From the NCBI GenBank assembly GCA_002422395.1, contig DIUY01000004.1, forward strand, positions 1 to 64,000: a DNA stretch of 64,000 nt, in the 5' to 3' direction. Position numbers and translations under genes: made by a program. Shown piece after piece: positions 24,884 through 33,735 of the stretch. This stretch comes from Methylococcaceae bacterium UBA6146. GTDB taxonomy: Bacteria; Pseudomonadota; Gammaproteobacteria; Methylococcales; Methylomonadaceae. The stretch's first letter is position 1, and each line of letters begins with the position of its first letter. Under the pieces are notes generated by a model. The model did no database searches. It saw only the letters and a program-made list of their open reading frames with translations, and was not told the origin of the DNA.

Positions 24884-26470
24884 GTGAAATCACAAGCCAG
24901 TAATATCCATGCCCATAAAATCCTGATTTTGGATTTTGGCTCCCAATACACCCAGCTTATCGCCCGCCGCATTCGTGAAATCGGTGTTTATTGCGAGATT
25001 TATTCTTGTGAATGCAGCGATGTGGACGTAAAAAGCTTTGTGCCTAGTGGCATTATTTTGTCGGGTGGCCCTGACACGGTGACCAGCGGCGACACCCCAA
25101 GAGCGCCACAAGCCGTGTTTGAACTGGGTGTGCCAGTTTTGGGAATATGTTACGGCATGCAAACGATGGCGGCGCAGCTGGGTGGCAAGGTGGAAAGCTC
25201 CAGCCACCGGGAATTCGGGTATGCGCAAATCCGCGCCCGGGGGCATTCAAAATTACTGGTCGGCATCGAAGATCATTTGTCCCCCGAAGGCTATGGCTTG
25301 CTGGATGTCTGGATGAGCCACGGCGACCGCGTCGTCGAATTGCCCGAAGGCTTCATGCTGATCGCCAGTTCAGACGGTGCGCCTATCGCCGGTATTGCCA
25401 ATGAAGATAAAGGCTTTTATGCGTTGCAGTTCCACCCTGAAGTCACTCATACCAAGCAGGGCGGGCGGATTCTGGCGCGTTTTGTGTTGGAAATTTGCGG
25501 CTGTGAGGCGTTATGGACGGCCAGCAATATTATTGATGACAGTATTGCGGCGGTGCGGGCAAAAGTCGGCAACGACCACGTTATTTTAGGGCTGTCCGGC
25601 GGCGTCGATTCATCCGTGGTCGCCGCGTTGCTGCATAAGGCCATCGGTACACAATTGACGTGTGTTTTTGTCGATACCGGTTTGCTGCGCCTGAATGAGG
25701 GTGATCAGGTGATGGCGATATTTGCCGAACATCTGGGCGTTAAGGTGATTCGGGTCGATGCCGAGCAACGTTATCTTGACGCATTGGCGGGCATTACTGA
25801 TCCTGAGCAAAAACGCAAAATCATCGGCAATTTGTTTGTCGAAATCTTTGATGATGAAGCCGGTAAACTGACCGATGCAAAATGGCTGGCGCAAGGGACG
25901 ATTTATCCCGACGTGATTGAATCGGCGGGTTCGAAAAGCGGCAAGGCGCATTTAATAAAATCGCATCATAATGTTGGTGGGTTGCCGGAAAATATGGCAC
26001 TAAAACTGGTTGAGCCATTGCGCGAGCTGTTTAAGGACGAAGTGAGAAAGCTGGGTCTGGAGCTTGGCTTACCGTCGGATATGGTGTTCCGTCATCCATT
26101 CCCAGGCCCCGGTTTAGGGGTGCGGATTTTAGGCGAAGTGAAAAAGGAATACGCCGATTTATTGCGCAAGGCCGACGCCATTTTTATTGAAGAACTGCAC
26201 AGGCATGATCTGTATGATAAGGTCAGCCAGGCTTTTGCCGTCTTTTTGCCGGTCAAGTCGGTAGGCGTGATGGGGGACGGGCGGCGTTATGATTACGTGA
26301 TTGCCATTCGCGCCGTGGAAACTATCGATTTTATGACTGCCCGCTGGGCGCATTTGCCTTACGAGTTTCTGGATCTGATTTCCCGCCGCATTATCAACGA
26401 AGTGGCCGGTATTTCCCGCGTGACTTACGACATTTCCGGCAAGCCGCCCGCAACTATTGAATGGGAATAA
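24884..26470 (+). CDS. guaA: GMP synthase (glutamine-hydrolysing)
   Basis: A 528-residue enzyme converting XMP, ATP and glutamine to GMP. Residues 10-205 are the class I glutamine amidotransferase domain with the catalytic Cys in LGICYGMQ (about 88) and His-Glu in FHPEVTHT. The ATP pyrophosphatase domain carries the P-loop LSGGVDSSVV near 238, and the C-terminus is the dimerisation domain ending GKPPATIEWE. It starts with GTG after an AAGAG site. guaB, the usual upstream partner, is absent here; a terminator precedes the gene. The last 10 bases overlap tadA. Confidence 0.96.
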   Translation: MKSQASNIHAHKILILDFGSQYTQLIARRIREIGVYCEIYSCECSDVDVKSFVPSGIILSGGPDTVTSGDTPRAPQAVFELGVPVLGICYGMQTMAAQLGGKVESSSHREFGYAQIRARGHSKLLVGIEDHLSPEGYGLLDVWMSHGDRVVELPEGFMLIASSDGAPIAGIANEDKGFYALQFHPEVTHTKQGGRILARFVLEICGCEALWTASNIIDDSIAAVRAKVGNDHVILGLSGGVDSSVVAALLHKAIGTQLTCVFVDTGLLRLNEGDQVMAIFAEHLGVKVIRVDAEQRYLDALAGITDPEQKRKIIGNLFVEIFDDEAGKLTDAKWLAQGTIYPDVIESAGSKSGKAHLIKSHHNVGGLPENMALKLVEPLRELFKDEVRKLGLELGLPSDMVFRHPFPGPGLGVRILGEVKKEYADLLRKADAIFIEELHRHDLYDKVSQAFAVFLPVKSVGVMGDGRRYDYVIAIRAVETIDFMTARWAHLPYEFLDLISRRIINEVAGISRVTYDISGKPPATIEWE

Positions 26471-26925
26471 TTGCTGCCGATGATGAGGCGTGGATGCGTT
26501 ACGCGCTACGCCTTGCCCAGCGTGCCGAAACGCTGGGCGAAGTGCCGGTCGGTGCGGTTATTGTTAAAGAGGGACGCTGCATTGCCGAAGGCTGGAATAG
26601 TCCCATTGCGTTGAACGATCCGACCGCCCATGCGGAAATCATGGCCTTACGGCAGGCGGGCGCGGCTTTGGGGAATTACCGCCTGGTTGATACAACGCTT
26701 TATGTGACTCTAGAGCCTTGCGTGATGTGTATGGGTGCAATCAGCCATGCACGGATAACAAGGCTGGTGTTTGGCGCGTTTGACCCTAAGCGGGGCGCCG
26801 TGTGCCATGCGTTAAACTTGGCGGATGCACCATTTTTAAATCACCGCGTCGACTGGACGGGCGGCATACTGGAAACCGATTGCTCGGAACAGGTAAGGGG
26901 TTTTTTCCGTGCTAAACGCTCATGA
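26461..26925 (+). CDS. tadA: tRNA-specific adenosine deaminase
   Basis: A 154-residue zinc deaminase that makes inosine at the wobble position of tRNA-Arg(ACG). The zinc and proton-shuttle residues are in PTAHAEIMAL (His, Glu) and EPCVMCMGA (two Cys), the classic HAE and PCxxC pattern. The start at 26461 overlaps the guaA coding end by 10 bases, so it is read from the guaA transcript. The gene ends 80 bases before the convergent pgi. Confidence 0.93.
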   Translation: MGIIAADDEAWMRYALRLAQRAETLGEVPVGAVIVKEGRCIAEGWNSPIALNDPTAHAEIMALRQAGAALGNYRLVDTTLYVTLEPCVMCMGAISHARITRLVFGAFDPKRGAVCHALNLADAPFLNHRVDWTGGILETDCSEQVRGFFRAKRS

Positions 26926-27005
26926 TTAAGGCGTTGCCCGAAGCCGGTTCACTATAGGCTTTAACAGTGCAGATAGTGAGCGGTGGCTAACAACACTAGG
27001 GCTTA

Positions 27006-28640
27006 TCAGTCCCGAAATTGTTTGTAAGCGTTAATCAGTGCATTGGTGGAACAGTCGTGGCTAGTGATGACGTCATCGTTTTGCAGCTCCGGCAATATTA
27101 CTTTGGCCAATACCTTGCCTAATTCAACACCCATCTGGTCAAACGAGTTAATGTTCCAAATTACGCCCTGCACAAAAATTTTATGCTCGTAAAGCGCAAT
27201 CAGCGAGCCTAACGTTTTAGGAGTCAGTTTTTTGAACAGGAATGAGTTTGAGGGCTTGTTGCCTTCAAACACCTTAGATGCGACCAATACCTTATCTTCA
27301 CGCTCGGCAGGTGATAGCTGTTGCTTGACTTCTTCAACCGTTTTGCCACGCATTAAAGCTTCGGGCTGGGCGAGGAAGTTTGAAACTAGAATGTCGTGAT
27401 GCCCAGGCAGATTGTAATGGCTATTAGCGGCCACCATAAAATCGGCGGGTATCAGCTTGGTGCCTTGGTGGATAAGCTGATAAAACGCATGTTGGCCATT
27501 GGTGCCCGGTTGGCCCCAGATGATCGGCCCTGTGCTGTAATCGACTTTTTCCCCGTTCATGTCGATGTTCTTGCCGTTGCTTTCCATATCGCCTTGCTGG
27601 AAATAGTCGGCGAAATAACGCATGGACTGGTCGTAAGCCAGTAAAACGTGGGATTCCGCATTGAAAAAATTGTTATACCAAATGCCAAGTAGAGCCATAA
27701 TGACTGGAATGTTTTGTTCAAATGGCGCATTACGGAAGTGTTCATCAACTTCGTATGCCCCTTCCAGTAGAGCCTCAAACTGATCCATGCCGACATACAA
27801 GGCAATAGACAAGCCCACCGCTGACCACAGCGAATAGCGCCCACCCACCCAGTCCCAAAATTCAAACATATTGTCGGTGTCTATGCCGAATTTGGCGACA
27901 TTTTCGGGGTTGGTCGAAATGGCGACGAAGTGTTTGGCAATCGCTTGCTGGTCTTTTGCACGGTCAAGAAACCAATTGCGTGCCGATGTGGCATTGGTCA
28001 TAGTCTCTTGCGTGTTAAACAATTTCGACGCGACAATAAACAGCGTGGTTTCAGCAGACAAAGGCTTTAATGTTTCAACAAGGTTTGCCTGGTCGATATT
28101 CGAGATAAAGTGCACCTTTAAGGTGTCTGAGCCATAAGGCGTGAGGGCTGTTGCTACCATTTTGGGGCCTAGGCCAGAACCGCCGATCCCAATGTTGACA
28201 ATGTCAGTGATCGCTTTGCCCGTATAGCCAAGCCATTCGCCAGAATGAATGCGCGTACAAAATGCCCGCATTTTACCTAAAACTTGGTTGATTTGTGGCA
28301 TGACATCTTGGCCATCCACATAAACGGGTTGGTTGCTTCTGTTGCGTAAAGCGGTATGCAAAACGGCGCGGTGTTCAGTGGTGTTAATAATGGCTCCTGA
28401 AAACATGGCGTTAATTTTGTCTTTAAGTTTTGCATGATTGGCCAGATCAATCAATAAAGGCAGGGTTTGTTCGGTTATTCGGTTTTTGGAGTAATCAAAG
28501 AGTATGTCATCAAGTTGTAGCGAGAATTTACCGTAGCGACTGGCGTCTTGTTCAAAAGCATCTTTTAGCGAGGCATTTTTAATGTGGTCAAAATGGTCTT
28601 GCAATGCAGACCAAGCTTTTGAAGTAGTCAGGGATGACAT
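27006..28640 (-). CDS. pgi: Glucose-6-phosphate isomerase
   Basis: A 544-residue enzyme interconverting glucose 6-phosphate and fructose 6-phosphate. Family motifs are NIGIGGSGLGPKM, the GRYSLWSAVGLSIAL signature and GQPGTNGQHAFYQLIHQG, with the catalytic Glu and His in this last half. The ATG at 28640 gives the family length; an upstream frame to 28718 has no support. In a RuMP methylotroph it links fructose 6-phosphate from formaldehyde fixation to the oxidative hexose cycle. It stands alone and diverges from the copper-pair genes. Confidence 0.95.
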   Translation of the reverse strand: MSSLTTSKAWSALQDHFDHIKNASLKDAFEQDASRYGKFSLQLDDILFDYSKNRITEQTLPLLIDLANHAKLKDKINAMFSGAIINTTEHRAVLHTALRNRSNQPVYVDGQDVMPQINQVLGKMRAFCTRIHSGEWLGYTGKAITDIVNIGIGGSGLGPKMVATALTPYGSDTLKVHFISNIDQANLVETLKPLSAETTLFIVASKLFNTQETMTNATSARNWFLDRAKDQQAIAKHFVAISTNPENVAKFGIDTDNMFEFWDWVGGRYSLWSAVGLSIALYVGMDQFEALLEGAYEVDEHFRNAPFEQNIPVIMALLGIWYNNFFNAESHVLLAYDQSMRYFADYFQQGDMESNGKNIDMNGEKVDYSTGPIIWGQPGTNGQHAFYQLIHQGTKLIPADFMVAANSHYNLPGHHDILVSNFLAQPEALMRGKTVEEVKQQLSPAEREDKVLVASKVFEGNKPSNSFLFKKLTPKTLGSLIALYEHKIFVQGVIWNINSFDQMGVELGKVLAKVILPELQNDDVITSHDCSTNALINAYKQFRD

Positions 28641-28764
28641 GTTGTGGCGGCTCCGTTTAAATTTAGTATGGCTTAAGTCTACGAAAAGGGGGGAAACATA
28701 GCAATAATACAATAGCACACTAGCAAGATTACCATTTGCTTATGCAATATCGGATGTGCTAGAG

Positions 28765-28796
28765 TTGACACTTGCTATTGGTCAATAATATAGCAA
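28765..28796 (+). promoter_or_regulatory. Sigma-70-like promoter with a 7-bp dyad over the -10 region
   Basis: A consensus -35 TTGACA (28765-28770) is followed by TATAGC at 18-bp or TAATAT at 15-bp spacing. The inverted repeat TTGCTAT (28772-28778) and ATAGCAA (28790-28796), with 11 bases between, covers the spacer and -10 region, a usual place for a repressor or activator site. It lies about 95 bases before the first gene of the secreted copper pair. The promoter call is from pattern only. Confidence 0.5.
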
Positions 28797-28889
28797 ATTG
28801 CAGTTGGTTTGTGAGTCCCATAATGCAGTTAATGGGCGCTCGCAAAGACTCCATATAATAATTATTATTTATTGAGACAGGAAGGTATT

Positions 28890-29483
28890 ATGAACACAGC
28901 ACACATTTTTAGAAAGGGTTTCCTGGCATTATTTTTAGGCTTGTTTTTGTCTTCTTCGGTATGGGCCCATGGTGGCGCTGCCGGTACTGATACTGACCAA
29001 TGTAAGTTTGAGCTGGAGCCTGGCCACTGGATTCATTACACCGCTTATCAGCCTAAAGATTTCCCGGCAGAAGACTTTTGCGGCAACATCCCTAACACAA
29101 ATACAGTGACTCAGCTGGTTTTCGACTATCAAGATATGCGGTACAGGGATATGACCGTTGAATTTGAAGTGACTAAAGAGCCAGAAGGCACTCGGGTATT
29201 TTTCTTGCCGGCAGCGAAACACAAATCAGGTACTGTGATGCTTGATTTAAAAGATGGCGTGCCAGAAGCGGGTAAATATCTTATCCATATTACTTTGGTT
29301 CCAGACCAAGGCGAGCGTTTAGATGCCCATATGGGCTTTAAGGCCGGCGCCGGCCAATCTGTGAGCAAAAACAGCATGTTGCTTTATGTGTTTTTTGCCT
29401 TTGCAGGTTTATATGTGTTGTACTTGTCACATGCGGGTTTCAAACGAATGGTTGACGAAGCTATAGCAAAGATTAAAAGTTAA
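28890..29483 (+). CDS. Membrane-anchored periplasmic protein with predicted N-terminal histidine
   Basis: A 197-residue protein I do not recognise by name. The signal peptide (1-26) ends VWA, so cleavage would leave His27 as the first residue. A DAH triplet (145-147) follows far downstream, and a C-terminal membrane helix (about 165-182) leaves a short basic tail in the cytoplasm. A free N-terminal His plus D-x-H is how CopC builds its Cu(II) site, so copper binding is a reasonable guess. There are two cysteines (38, 64) that may form a disulfide. The ATG has AGGAAGG upstream. It is followed 80 bases later by a cupredoxin gene with the same anchor plan. PmoD/AmoD-like proteins share the topology and should be compared. 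Confidence 0.7.
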   Translation: MNTAHIFRKGFLALFLGLFLSSSVWAHGGAAGTDTDQCKFELEPGHWIHYTAYQPKDFPAEDFCGNIPNTNTVTQLVFDYQDMRYRDMTVEFEVTKEPEGTRVFFLPAAKHKSGTVMLDLKDGVPEAGKYLIHITLVPDQGERLDAHMGFKAGAGQSVSKNSMLLYVFFAFAGLYVLYLSHAGFKRMVDEAIAKIKS

Positions 29484-29563
29484 GGCTTGAAACGGTGCGG
29501 TGCATTTGCTTGTCCCTGATTTTCGGGTATGTTGATGTTTATCGAGCAATGAGGAGAAAAAGA

Positions 29564-30478
29564 ATGGTGAAATTATTATCGGTAGGAGCGCTGGTTTTGC
29601 TTTTTTCTGCACCGGTAGCAGCAAAAGATTACATAGAGCATGATGGCATGCTTATGGATCATGGTGATGGGCACTTAATGGATATGGCTGGCGGTATGGT
29701 TATGGGTCAGAACGTTGATAAATTGCCAGGAGGCTGTGAGAGCATTGCCGAAACTAAAGAAATCACCGTTCATGCTGGTCATCAATATGCTGAAAAATTT
29801 CCGGGCAGGATGTTTGCATTTGATACGCAGGAGTTTAATTTCAAACCGTGCACTAAATTAACCGTACATTTTGTTAATGATGATAGTGTCCGGCATCAGT
29901 GGATGATGCACGGTTTGCCTAAGTATCTATATCCAAAAGGCATGTTCCATCTGGAAATAACTGGGCCTGCAAAAATTTCTGGGACTTTAATTTTACCGCC
30001 TGGCGATAAAACTTATTTGGTACATTGCGATATTGCCCAACACATGGAAAAGGGCATGAAAGCACAGTTGAAAGTGGGCAAGGGTGATGGTGATTTGCCT
30101 AGTATTCCTGGGGTGACGGCTAGTGTCATACCAGATGATTATAAAGTAAGTTTGTCTGAACTAATTGTCTCGGCAGAAGCCTTGGGAAAAGAACTTGCTA
30201 GCGCACCAATCGCTACCACCCTAGCTAATCCGCCTGTTGCGCCCGATTCAGCAACATCTGATAATTCTATAATTTCAGGTGTGACGGTGATTGGTTTAGC
30301 CATAGGTTTGCTTGCCGCCCCCTTTTTAGCAAGAAAATTTAAAGGGATGAGCATATCAGAAATAATCACCACCATTTTTGAGATGGTACGGATGGTTTTT
30401 GATTTTGTTTTAAACTTATTGTTTGGTTTGGCAAAGCTAGTCGCTTCTAAAAAAGACAAGATATTGCCTGAAAATTAG
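29564..30478 (+). CDS. Membrane-anchored cupredoxin with Met/His-rich N-terminus
   Basis: A 304-residue exported protein. After the signal peptide (1-20) comes a segment dense in Met and His (residues 26-47, for example HDGMLMDHGDGH) that could hold copper. A cupredoxin domain follows, with probable type 1 ligands His111 (or His116), Cys155, His160 and Met165 in HCDIAQHMEKGM; Cys58 and Cys96 may pair. A Pro/Ala-rich linker leads to C-terminal hydrophobic helices (about 240-290). The ATG at 29564 is chosen because GAGGAG lies seven bases upstream. It should carry electrons or store copper at the outer face of the inner membrane. A strong terminator follows. Confidence 0.82.
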   Translation: MVKLLSVGALVLLFSAPVAAKDYIEHDGMLMDHGDGHLMDMAGGMVMGQNVDKLPGGCESIAETKEITVHAGHQYAEKFPGRMFAFDTQEFNFKPCTKLTVHFVNDDSVRHQWMMHGLPKYLYPKGMFHLEITGPAKISGTLILPPGDKTYLVHCDIAQHMEKGMKAQLKVGKGDGDLPSIPGVTASVIPDDYKVSLSELIVSAEALGKELASAPIATTLANPPVAPDSATSDNSIISGVTVIGLAIGLLAAPFLARKFKGMSISEIITTIFEMVRMVFDFVLNLLFGLAKLVASKKDKILPEN

Positions 30479-30490
30479 ATTCGATCTTAA

Positions 30491-30534
30491 AAAAGCCCCT
30501 GTGTCATTTTTTGTGCGCAGGGGCTTTTTTTTTT
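30491..30534 (+). terminator. Rho-independent terminator after the cupredoxin gene
   Basis: Arms AAAAGCCCCTG (30491-30501) and CAGGGGCTTTT (30519-30529) are followed by a run of T residues. It ends the copper-pair transcript, so the yqaA-like gene downstream probably relies on another promoter or on readthrough. Confidence 0.9.
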
Positions 30535-30557
30535 GATAAAAATAAAAACAGGGCGAT

Positions 30558-30971
30558 GTGGGCGAATTACTAGGGTTATTTGTTAGTGCGTTTATATCAT
30601 CTACCGTTGCACCTGGTGGCTCTGAAGCTGTTTTGGCTTATTTGGTGTCGATAGGGCAGTATCCAATTGTATGCTTGCTCATAATCGCCACAATAGGCAA
30701 TACATTGGGGGCAATGACTACATGGTGGCTAGGTGGGTTAGCGGCGAAAAGGTTTCCTGCTGAAGTAATGCTGCCCGAGAAAAATCAAAAAATGCTCAAC
30801 ATCGTTAGAAAAAAGGGTTGCTGGACGCTGTTCTTTAGTTGGTTACCCATAATTGGCGATGCGTTATGTTTTGCCGGTGGCTGGTTAAAGCTACCTTGGT
30901 TGCCCGCCTGTTTGTTTATATTGTCAGGAAAACTGAGCCGTTATGCTGCCATAGCATGGCTGTTTGTTTAA
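30558..30971 (+). CDS. yqaA: YqaA family membrane protein (SNARE-associated/DedA-like)
   Basis: A 137-residue protein similar to E. coli YqaA: FISSTVAPGGSEAVLAYL at the N-terminus, IIATIGNTLGAMTTWWLGG in the middle, and WLPIIGDALCFAGGWLKLPW towards the end. It has about four hydrophobic segments. The family belongs to the VTT/DedA superfamily, members of which move lipids across membranes; YqaA itself has no known role. The start is GTG with only a weak ribosome site. It overlaps nothing and precedes an unknown membrane protein gene. Confidence 0.83.
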   Translation: MGELLGLFVSAFISSTVAPGGSEAVLAYLVSIGQYPIVCLLIIATIGNTLGAMTTWWLGGLAAKRFPAEVMLPEKNQKMLNIVRKKGCWTLFFSWLPIIGDALCFAGGWLKLPWLPACLFILSGKLSRYAAIAWLFV

Positions 30972-31027
30972 GACTCCGGTATAGTCCGCTGATAAATTTA
31001 TCGTTAAGCGCTAAGAAGAGGTTTGTT

Positions 31028-31819
31028 GTGCTACGCCATTTCCCAGAAATTAATATAGGCTACCCCCATAAAAAACGGGATTATTTTATCGCGGCATTTA
31101 CTTTTTTTTGCGTAGCTGTTTGTTTGCTAAGTGATGCCAATGCCGACATTGCCACACAAAAAGCGTTAGGCGTTTGTGGTTGGCTATTTTTATTTGGCCT
31201 GCTACTGGGCGAAAATAAAGAAGTCAGGGTGCAAGTTGTAATTGCCGTTATTTTTGCCACTATCGGTGAGCATTTTGCTTCGCCTTATATGGGCGGATAT
31301 ACTTATCGGTTTGGTAACGTGCCTGCGTATGTGCCTCCAGGGCACGGAATGGTTTATTTAACTGCGGTTGCATTGGCACGTTCCGGACTGTTTTTAAGGT
31401 ATGCTAGGGAAATTGCTGTGTTTGTTGTATTGGTATGTGGGGCATGGTCAATCTGGGGTATTAGTGGATATGCGCAGCAGGGTGATTCGGTTGGCGCATT
31501 ACTGTTTTGCATATTTTTGGGCTACCTTTTTAAAGGCCGCTCGCCGATGGTTTATCTAGCTGCTTTTTTTATCACCACATGGCTTGAGCTCATAGGTACA
31601 GCGGTAGGCACTTGGAAGTGGGCAGCCATAGATCCTGTTTTAAGTTTGCCGCAAGGCAATCCGCCCAGCGGTGTTGCCGCTTGGTATTGTTTAGTTGATG
31701 CGGTTGCTATTGGAGGCGCACCGTTGATTTTGGGCAGGACAAAAAATGTCCGGGACTGGTTTAAATCCCGATTGGTGAAAGCTGGAAAAGGTGCGTATGA
31801 AAGCGCGGGTAACGATTAG
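31028..31819 (+). CDS. Uncharacterised multi-pass membrane protein
   Basis: A 263-residue protein I do not recognise. It has about seven hydrophobic stretches and two conserved-looking loops: SPYMGGYTYRFGNVPAYVPPGHG near residue 85 (read in two parts) and TAVGTWKW with LPQGNPPSGVAAWYC near residue 205. The GTG at 31028 is chosen because AAGAAGAGG lies six bases upstream; the open frame runs back to 30839 inside yqaA, where it is only shadow. It is placed between yqaA and the superoxide reductase-like gene and could belong to the same transcript. Confidence 0.62.
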   Translation: MLRHFPEINIGYPHKKRDYFIAAFTFFCVAVCLLSDANADIATQKALGVCGWLFLFGLLLGENKEVRVQVVIAVIFATIGEHFASPYMGGYTYRFGNVPAYVPPGHGMVYLTAVALARSGLFLRYAREIAVFVVLVCGAWSIWGISGYAQQGDSVGALLFCIFLGYLFKGRSPMVYLAAFFITTWLELIGTAVGTWKWAAIDPVLSLPQGNPPSGVAAWYCLVDAVAIGGAPLILGRTKNVRDWFKSRLVKAGKGAYESAGND

Positions 31820-31902
31820 CGGCTTGTATTGTAGGGCAGCTCTCCCCCGTGATCTTTGTTGGTGCGCAACCGATTATTTTAAATTATTTTTAGAGGTGTG
31901 GT

Positions 31903-32331
31903 ATGGAACGTCGAGATTTTATTCGTTTAAGCGCAGTCAGTGTGGGCGTAAGCATGGTTATTCCGCCGCAAACATTGGCAGAAAGTAATAAACAGGCGGC
32001 TATAAAAGGCGATATTTTTTATACAAAAGATGAGCCAGGCCGCTGGAGCAGTAAAGTCGCAACGCATTTGCCTAATATAGAAGTGACAAAACAGGGCGGT
32101 AAGGTTGCCGTAAAAGTGGCGACCGCCCATGAAATGAAAGGTTATGAACACTATATCGTCAAACATGTATTGTTGGATAGCAACTATAAGTTTATTGACG
32201 AACGTCTGTTTAATCCGCTTGAAGATAAGGTGGCCATTTCTGAATTTACCTTGGAAAATTATAGCGGTGCATTGTACGCTTTGAGTCTCTGTAACAAGCA
32301 CGACCTTTGGCTGAATTCTGCTGAAGTATAA
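31903..32331 (+). CDS. Tat-exported superoxide reductase-like (desulfoferrodoxin family) protein
   Basis: A 142-residue protein. It begins MERRDFIRLSA, a twin-arginine signal, so it is folded with its metal in the cytoplasm and then exported. The body matches the neelaredoxin/desulfoferrodoxin catalytic domain: His55, His76, His83 and the C-x2-H pair Cys130/His133, with spacing close to the known SOR iron site (His4Cys). There is no N-terminal rubredoxin-like domain. SOR reduces superoxide to peroxide without making O2. A periplasmic enzyme of this kind beside NnrS suggests defence at the respiratory membrane. SoxY-like or other paralogous roles cannot be excluded. Confidence 0.78.
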   Translation: MERRDFIRLSAVSVGVSMVIPPQTLAESNKQAAIKGDIFYTKDEPGRWSSKVATHLPNIEVTKQGGKVAVKVATAHEMKGYEHYIVKHVLLDSNYKFIDERLFNPLEDKVAISEFTLENYSGALYALSLCNKHDLWLNSAEV

Positions 32332-32402
32332 GTGTAAAAATTATACAGGGTGCAAAGCCGCTCTGATTTGCCAGGCGTTGGCTGGTTAGGCTATTTATCG
32401 TT

Positions 32403-33578
32403 ATGAAAATACAAAATATTTTTGATTACCCTTTGTTTTCTTTAGGGTTTAGAGTCTTTTTCGCGCTGGCCGGATTATCGGCACTGATTCTGATAGTGCT
32501 CTGGAACGCTATAGTCAAAGGTGAGCTATCCGCAGATAATTACTTTGCCAACAACTCTTGGCATGCCCATGAAATGTTGCTGGGTTATTCGGTGGCGGTT
32601 ATTGCCGGTTTTTTGCTGACAGTTGTTAAAAACTGGACAGGTAGGCCGCCGCTGACGGGCGATCAACTGGGCGGGCTTTGTTTGCTCTGGCTGTATGGGC
32701 GTATTGTGCCATTTTATGCTGGCTTATTGCCGGATGTTTTGATTGCACTAATTGATTTTGCTTTTTTGCCGGTGCTTGCTTTTCAAATCAGCAAGCCGAT
32801 CATGCAGGTAAAGCAGTTCAGGAATCTTATTTTTATAGCGATTTTGTTGCTTTTGGCGCTCGGTAACGGTCTGATGCACGCCGAAATTTTAGGGCTGGTA
32901 AAAAATTCGGCCGGATTTGGTGTTGAACTGATTGTTGCAACCATTATTATCTTGATTCTGGTGATTGCAGGCAGGGTGTTTCCATTTTTTACCGAACGCG
33001 GATTGTCGGGAACATTGATAATAAGAAATCCATTACTGGATGGACTGGCGATTGCTTCGGCCGCACTGGTCTTTGTTATGCAATTAGCCGATATTTCGGG
33101 CGCTTTTTTGGCGATAGCAGCAGTTATTGCGGCGCTAATTAATGGCGCCAGGTTATCAGGTTGGTATGTAAGAAGAATCTGGTACGTACCTTTGCTGTGG
33201 ATACTCTATATAGGCTATGGGTGGATTATTGCGGGTTTTGTCCTGACCGCACTGTCTGCCTATTCCTTGGTGTTGCCCTCTTTGGCCTTGCATGCGTTTA
33301 CCGTGGGGGGCATAGCGGTATTAACCCTGGGCATGATGGCAAGGGTGTCATTGGGACATACTGGCAGAATACTGAAAGCGTCAAACGCCATTGCGATTGC
33401 CTTTGTATTGATTAACCTCACCGCTTTGTTCAGGGTTTTATTGCCGATAGTGATACCCGATTGGTACAGTATATTGCTATATGTTTCAACACTATGCTGG
33501 CTGGCGGCATTTGCGCTGTTTGTCTTTGTTTACGCACCGATTCTTGCTAGCTCCCGGATAGATGGTCAAGAAGGTTAG
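32403..33578 (+). CDS. nnrS: NnrS family protein
   Basis: A 391-residue membrane protein with about twelve hydrophobic helices. The N-terminus PLFSLGFRVFFALAGL and the NNSWHAHEMLLGYS motif near residue 55 are typical of NnrS, a haem- and copper-containing protein that protects against NO stress. Further histidines (GLMHAEILG, SLGHTGRIL) are in the expected places. It lies 71 bases after the SOR-like gene, on the same strand. NnrS genes are often controlled by NO regulators; no site was recognised here. Confidence 0.92.
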   Translation: MKIQNIFDYPLFSLGFRVFFALAGLSALILIVLWNAIVKGELSADNYFANNSWHAHEMLLGYSVAVIAGFLLTVVKNWTGRPPLTGDQLGGLCLLWLYGRIVPFYAGLLPDVLIALIDFAFLPVLAFQISKPIMQVKQFRNLIFIAILLLLALGNGLMHAEILGLVKNSAGFGVELIVATIIILILVIAGRVFPFFTERGLSGTLIIRNPLLDGLAIASAALVFVMQLADISGAFLAIAAVIAALINGARLSGWYVRRIWYVPLLWILYIGYGWIIAGFVLTALSAYSLVLPSLALHAFTVGGIAVLTLGMMARVSLGHTGRILKASNAIAIAFVLINLTALFRVLLPIVIPDWYSILLYVSTLCWLAAFALFVFVYAPILASSRIDGQEG

Positions 33579-33735
33579 TGGTACGGGGGCGCTAAAACCG
33601 GCTTCCTATGTAAAACACTTACCTTATGTTCTTTATGGGAAGAGGGTCAGGTCGGCGCAGAAAAGCTATTAATTTAGATGTCCGTAGCCGCTACAGCCCA
33701 TCAACCCCTTTTCAATTTTCGAACTAAAAATAACG

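Noticed and set aside
28890..30478. Particulate methane monooxygenase subunits
   Set aside because: The proteins do not resemble PmoA, PmoB or PmoC in length or motifs; only the N-terminal histidine idea is shared.
30839..31027. N-terminal extension of the unknown membrane protein
   Set aside because: It overlaps yqaA in another frame; GTG at 31028 has a better ribosome site.
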